A stretch of 64,000 nucleotides of DNA from Alkalimarinus coralli. Lineage in GTDB: Bacteria > Pseudomonadota > Gammaproteobacteria > Pseudomonadales > Oleiphilaceae. The translations under genes and the position numbers were made by a program. The notes below the pieces were generated by a model. It did no database searches and was not told where the DNA came from. It saw nothing but the letters and a program-made list of their open reading frames with translations. Location: assembly GCF_023650515.1 (NCBI RefSeq), contig NZ_CP096016.1, positions 2,628,001-2,692,000 of the forward strand. Reading direction: 5' to 3'. Positions 61,354 to 64,000 of the stretch are shown here, one piece after another; within the stretch, counting starts at the first letter, position 1; the number at the start of each line of letters is the position of its first letter.

Positions 61354-62748
61354 TTATGCCTTCTCTTCTAACGCAGCAATCAGTTGCTGATGTATACCGG
61401 AAAAGCCGCCGTTACTCATAATCACTACATGCTGGTTGGATGAACCAGCATCATGAATGCCCTGCGTTACAGTCTTGATAATGCTTTCAACAGACGAACC
61501 CAGTTGGTGCTTGCTAACGGCACTATCAACCATGCCATTTAACCAGTCCATTGAACCATCTATTGCCAGGTTTGCCCAAACAACCTGATCTGCCTCATCT
61601 GCCGAAGTGAGCAGGCTACGTTGATGGACACCCATTTTCATCGTGTTTGAACGTGGCTCGATGAGCGCGATAATTGAATCTGTACCGACCTGTTTTCTAA
61701 GCCCATCAAGGGTTGTCTCAATGGCTGTAGGGTGATGGGCGAAGTCATCATATATCTTAATGCTATTAACACCCGTTACATTTTTAATATCAGCCAATAG
61801 TTCAAGGCGGCGCTTAACCCCGCCAAACTGGCTCAGTGCTTCTGCGGCCACTTTGGCAGTCACCCCGACGTGCCTGGCGGCAGCCATTGCCGCGACACCG
61901 TTCAACACATTATGCAGGCCTGTCATACCCCAGTTTACGGTCGCATGCTCCTGCTCAATGTTGATAGAAAATTCAGAGCCATCTGGCGCATTAAGCCTGT
62001 AGTTCCAGTCGCCGTCTCCTGTAGATATTGTCTGCAAGTCGCTCCAACAACCTTTGTCTAATACCTGTTGGAGGCTTGCTGTGTTTTTCGGGGCAATAAT
62101 CAGCCCTGATGAAGGCACTGTTCGAATTAAGTGGTGGAACTGTGTTTGGATAGCCGCCAAGTCTGGAAAAATATCAGCATGGTCGAACTCTAAATTATTC
62201 ATAACTAGCGTGCGTGGACGATAGTGTACAAACTTGGAGCGTTTATCAAAAAAGGCACTGTCGTATTCATCCGCTTCTACAACAAAAAAAGGCGTATCTC
62301 CCAGCCGGGCTGAGGCTTCAAAGTTTTGCGGCACCCCCCCGATTAAAAAGCCCGGAGACATGCCCGCATACTCCAGAATCCATGCAAGCATGGTACTTGT
62401 GGTTGTCTTTCCATGAGTGCCTGACACAGCCAGCGTCCAGCGCCCTTGCAGCACGTATCTTGAAAGCCACTCTGGCCCTGAGGTATAGGGCAACCCTTGA
62501 TTCAAAACGGCTTCCACCTCGGGGTTACCACGACTCATGGCATTGCCTATAACCACAAGGTCAGGCTCAGGATTCAGGTTGTCGGGCGAATACCCATTCA
62601 TCAGCTCAATGCCTTGAGCTTCCAGCTGAGTGCTCATAGGCGGGTAAACGGCTTGGTCAGACCCTGTAACATGATGCCCAAGTTGCTTGGCCAATACCGC
62701 CAAGCTGCCCATGAAAGTGCCACAAATACCTAAAATATGAATATGCAT
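61354..62748 (-). CDS. mpl: UDP-N-acetylmuramate:tripeptide ligase Mpl
   Basis: This 464-aa Mur-ligase-type enzyme recycles peptidoglycan by joining L-Ala-gamma-D-Glu-meso-DAP to UDP-MurNAc. The N-terminal domain starts MHIHILGICGTFMGSLAVLA. The ATP loop SGTHGKTTTS is at residues 109-118; EADEYDSAFFDKRSKFVHYRP and DDFAHHPTAIETTL are the further Mpl motifs. Followed closely by ubiX, probably co-transcribed. Confidence 0.95.
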   Translation of the reverse strand: MHIHILGICGTFMGSLAVLAKQLGHHVTGSDQAVYPPMSTQLEAQGIELMNGYSPDNLNPEPDLVVIGNAMSRGNPEVEAVLNQGLPYTSGPEWLSRYVLQGRWTLAVSGTHGKTTTSTMLAWILEYAGMSPGFLIGGVPQNFEASARLGDTPFFVVEADEYDSAFFDKRSKFVHYRPRTLVMNNLEFDHADIFPDLAAIQTQFHHLIRTVPSSGLIIAPKNTASLQQVLDKGCWSDLQTISTGDGDWNYRLNAPDGSEFSINIEQEHATVNWGMTGLHNVLNGVAAMAAARHVGVTAKVAAEALSQFGGVKRRLELLADIKNVTGVNSIKIYDDFAHHPTAIETTLDGLRKQVGTDSIIALIEPRSNTMKMGVHQRSLLTSADEADQVVWANLAIDGSMDWLNGMVDSAVSKHQLGSSVESIIKTVTQGIHDAGSSNQHVVIMSNGGFSGIHQQLIAALEEKA

Positions 62749-62807
62749 TAAAATATATCGCGTCTATTGTATTAATGTTTGTAGTAATGTTGGGTGGAAG
62801 AACAGCG

Positions 62808-63020
62808 TTATTTATTATCAGTTAGTCTGGCTTCTCGCCTTTTCTTTGCCTCAAGCATCACGGCTCTGCGCTGCTCTTCTGTCAATTTACGCCATGCCAG
62901 TATTTCATCTAAAGAGCGAAAACAGCCCAGGCAAATATCTTGTTCGTCCAGGCAACAGTTTCTCACGCATGGGTTTGAACGATGCCCATCCGATGGCTTT
63001 AAGTTAAGCAACTGTGACAT
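62808..63020 (-). CDS. DUF1289 small Cys-rich protein
   Basis: This 70-aa protein has the DUF1289 signature NPCVRNCCLDEQDICLGCFRSLDEI (four to five Cys, probably a metal or Fe-S site), followed by a basic helix (EEQRRAVMLEAKKRREAR). Function unknown. The ATG at 63020 has GGTGG as ribosome site; an ATG at 63047 is the alternative. It lies upstream of mpl on the same strand. Confidence 0.85.
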   Translation of the reverse strand: MSQLLNLKPSDGHRSNPCVRNCCLDEQDICLGCFRSLDEILAWRKLTEEQRRAVMLEAKKRREARLTDNK

Positions 63021-63176
63021 AAACGGCCCACCAGTTAACACCTTCAACTTAAGTTTAATCGCTTATGGTATAGGGTGAAAGCATAATGCACGTAAGAATA
63101 TAATTTCAGGATGCAGCACAACTGATATAGTACTACCCTATAGTCAATTCTTTTTAAATAGATGCAGGGATAATGC

Positions 63177-63959
63177 ATGCAAGGCTCTACGATCAAACGT
63201 TTAATACGCCATTCGGTAATTGTTTTCGCCATGACTCTGCCTACGCTTGCATTCGCTGAGAACAAGCCCTTTTCTGTTGCTTATAACGAAAGCTGGCCAC
63301 CATTTAGCTTTAGAAATGAAAACAATGAAATGGCAGGCATTCTGGTTGATATCGTTAAAGAAGTCTTTGAGACGAAGTTAAAAGAGCCTGTCGAGTTTTA
63401 TGGATACCCTTGGAAGCGGGTTCAGCACAATGTTGAAATTGGCGTTCATGATGCGCTTGTAACAACCGCCACTGAAGCACGGCTTGCATATAGCAATAGC
63501 AGCAGTGAAGTAGTGTATACGCTTGAAGAAAAAGCATTTATCAACAGGCATTCCAAACATAAAAAAGCGTTATCTGCGCTCACCCTAAGCAACATAAGCG
63601 AGTTAGAAAACTACAACGTATGCGACATGATTGGAAATGGCTGGGCAAACAATTTTTATGGCAAGTATGGTATTGAAATAAAGCGATTTAAAGACATTAA
63701 TCTCTGTTTTAGAAATATAGCATTTGAGCGATATGATATCGCCATACACGCCAGCGCTGCAGGTTTAGCGCTACTAAAAAAAGAGCAGCTTACGGATAAA
63801 GTCGAGATGCTGCCTTTCGTATTTGACGAAGTCCCCTTTCCGTTACTGGTCAGCAAAAAATCAAAACACCCAGATATATTGCCTAAGTTCGACCAAGCTA
63901 TAAGGGTATTCAAGCAGCAAGGTGGAATTCAGAAAATCGTAGACCGATATACGCGTTAA
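63177..63959 (+). CDS. Periplasmic solute-binding protein, SBP_bac_3 type
   Basis: This 260-aa protein has a signal peptide (to LAFAEN) and a type II amino-acid-binding-protein-like fold: FSVAYNESWPPFSFRNENNEMAGILVDIVKEVF split over residues ~32-64, YPWKRVQHNVEIGVHDALVTTAT and a C-terminal FDQAIRVFKQQGGIQKIVDRYTR. No permease or ATPase is adjacent in the window. Such orphan proteins are common in marine gammaproteobacteria; the ligand is unknown. Confidence 0.88.
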   Translation: MQGSTIKRLIRHSVIVFAMTLPTLAFAENKPFSVAYNESWPPFSFRNENNEMAGILVDIVKEVFETKLKEPVEFYGYPWKRVQHNVEIGVHDALVTTATEARLAYSNSSSEVVYTLEEKAFINRHSKHKKALSALTLSNISELENYNVCDMIGNGWANNFYGKYGIEIKRFKDINLCFRNIAFERYDIAIHASAAGLALLKKEQLTDKVEMLPFVFDEVPFPLLVSKKSKHPDILPKFDQAIRVFKQQGGIQKIVDRYTR

Positions 63960-64000
63960 GCTCTTTTTTCAGATACCCAGCGTTCATCATTTTGAAAAAA

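Noticed and set aside
1-64000. CRISPR array, rRNA, tRNA or intact transposase
   Set aside because: None seen on either strand; the tandem repeats present have no spacer structure.

Overview
The window reads as chromosomal DNA of a marine-type gammaproteobacterium with moderate GC. The evidence is the lptE-holA pair, a bioB-F-H-C-D operon, a TonB2-type energy-transducing operon, bacterioferritins and many Fur-box-like promoters. I cannot name the genus. There are no rRNA or tRNA genes, no CRISPR array and no intact transposase.

Layout. (1) 1-2989: the end of lptE, holA, a small coiled-coil protein and a periplasmic endonuclease I. (2) 3066-6982: two paralogous ~595-aa acyl-CoA dehydrogenases on the minus strand. 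The second has a long upstream region rich in dyads, including two overlapping PsrA-like sites. (3) 7635-8950: a SprA/CJM1_0395-type HExxH protein and an orphan protein with a flagellar-rod-like C-terminus. (4) 9092-14583: biotin genes bioB-F-H-C-D on the minus strand, with comF divergent.

(5) 14611-48192 is an almost continuous iron-acquisition island. In order it holds: a small Fur-linked membrane protein and flavodoxin; a PchR-like sensor domain without a DNA-binding domain; fhuF-fhuC-fhuD-fhuB; a siderophore receptor; and an operon resembling Pseudomonas fpvGHJK-CDEF, whose fpvG-like first gene has shrunk to a 67-codon in-frame deletion derivative. Next come a TonB2 operon (DUF3450, TtpC, ExbB, ExbD, TonB, TPR), a cassette joining a TonB-dependent receptor to a NitT/TauT-type ABC transporter and an NnrS-family protein, and a Fur-linked DUF2325 protein. 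The island ends with a full-length PepSY protein, a third receptor, an orphan binding protein with a decayed ABC ATPase, and bfd plus two complementary bacterioferritin subunits. I count ten Fur-box-like sequences here, most at the start of a transcription unit.

(6) 48447-51341: cobyric acid synthase, an unassigned Fe-S protein and the corrinoid adenosyltransferase. (7) 51422-63959: EfpL/YeiP, uraA-upp, an OFA-family transporter, a GMC oxidoreductase with a repetitive tail, TauE/SafE, an LCAD/IVD-like acyl-CoA dehydrogenase, a decayed SGNH hydrolase, a PNPOx/HugZ-like protein, ubiX-mpl, a DUF1289 protein and a periplasmic solute-binding protein.

Working together: receptors carry ferric chelates across the outer membrane, powered by TonB2-ExbBD-TtpC. 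FhuCDB with FhuF, or the Fpv-like reduction and transport system with a PepSY reductase, then takes the iron inward, and bacterioferritin with Bfd stores and releases it. The least explained parts are the receptor/ABC/NnrS cassette, the DUF2325 gene and the miniature fpvG-like gene.
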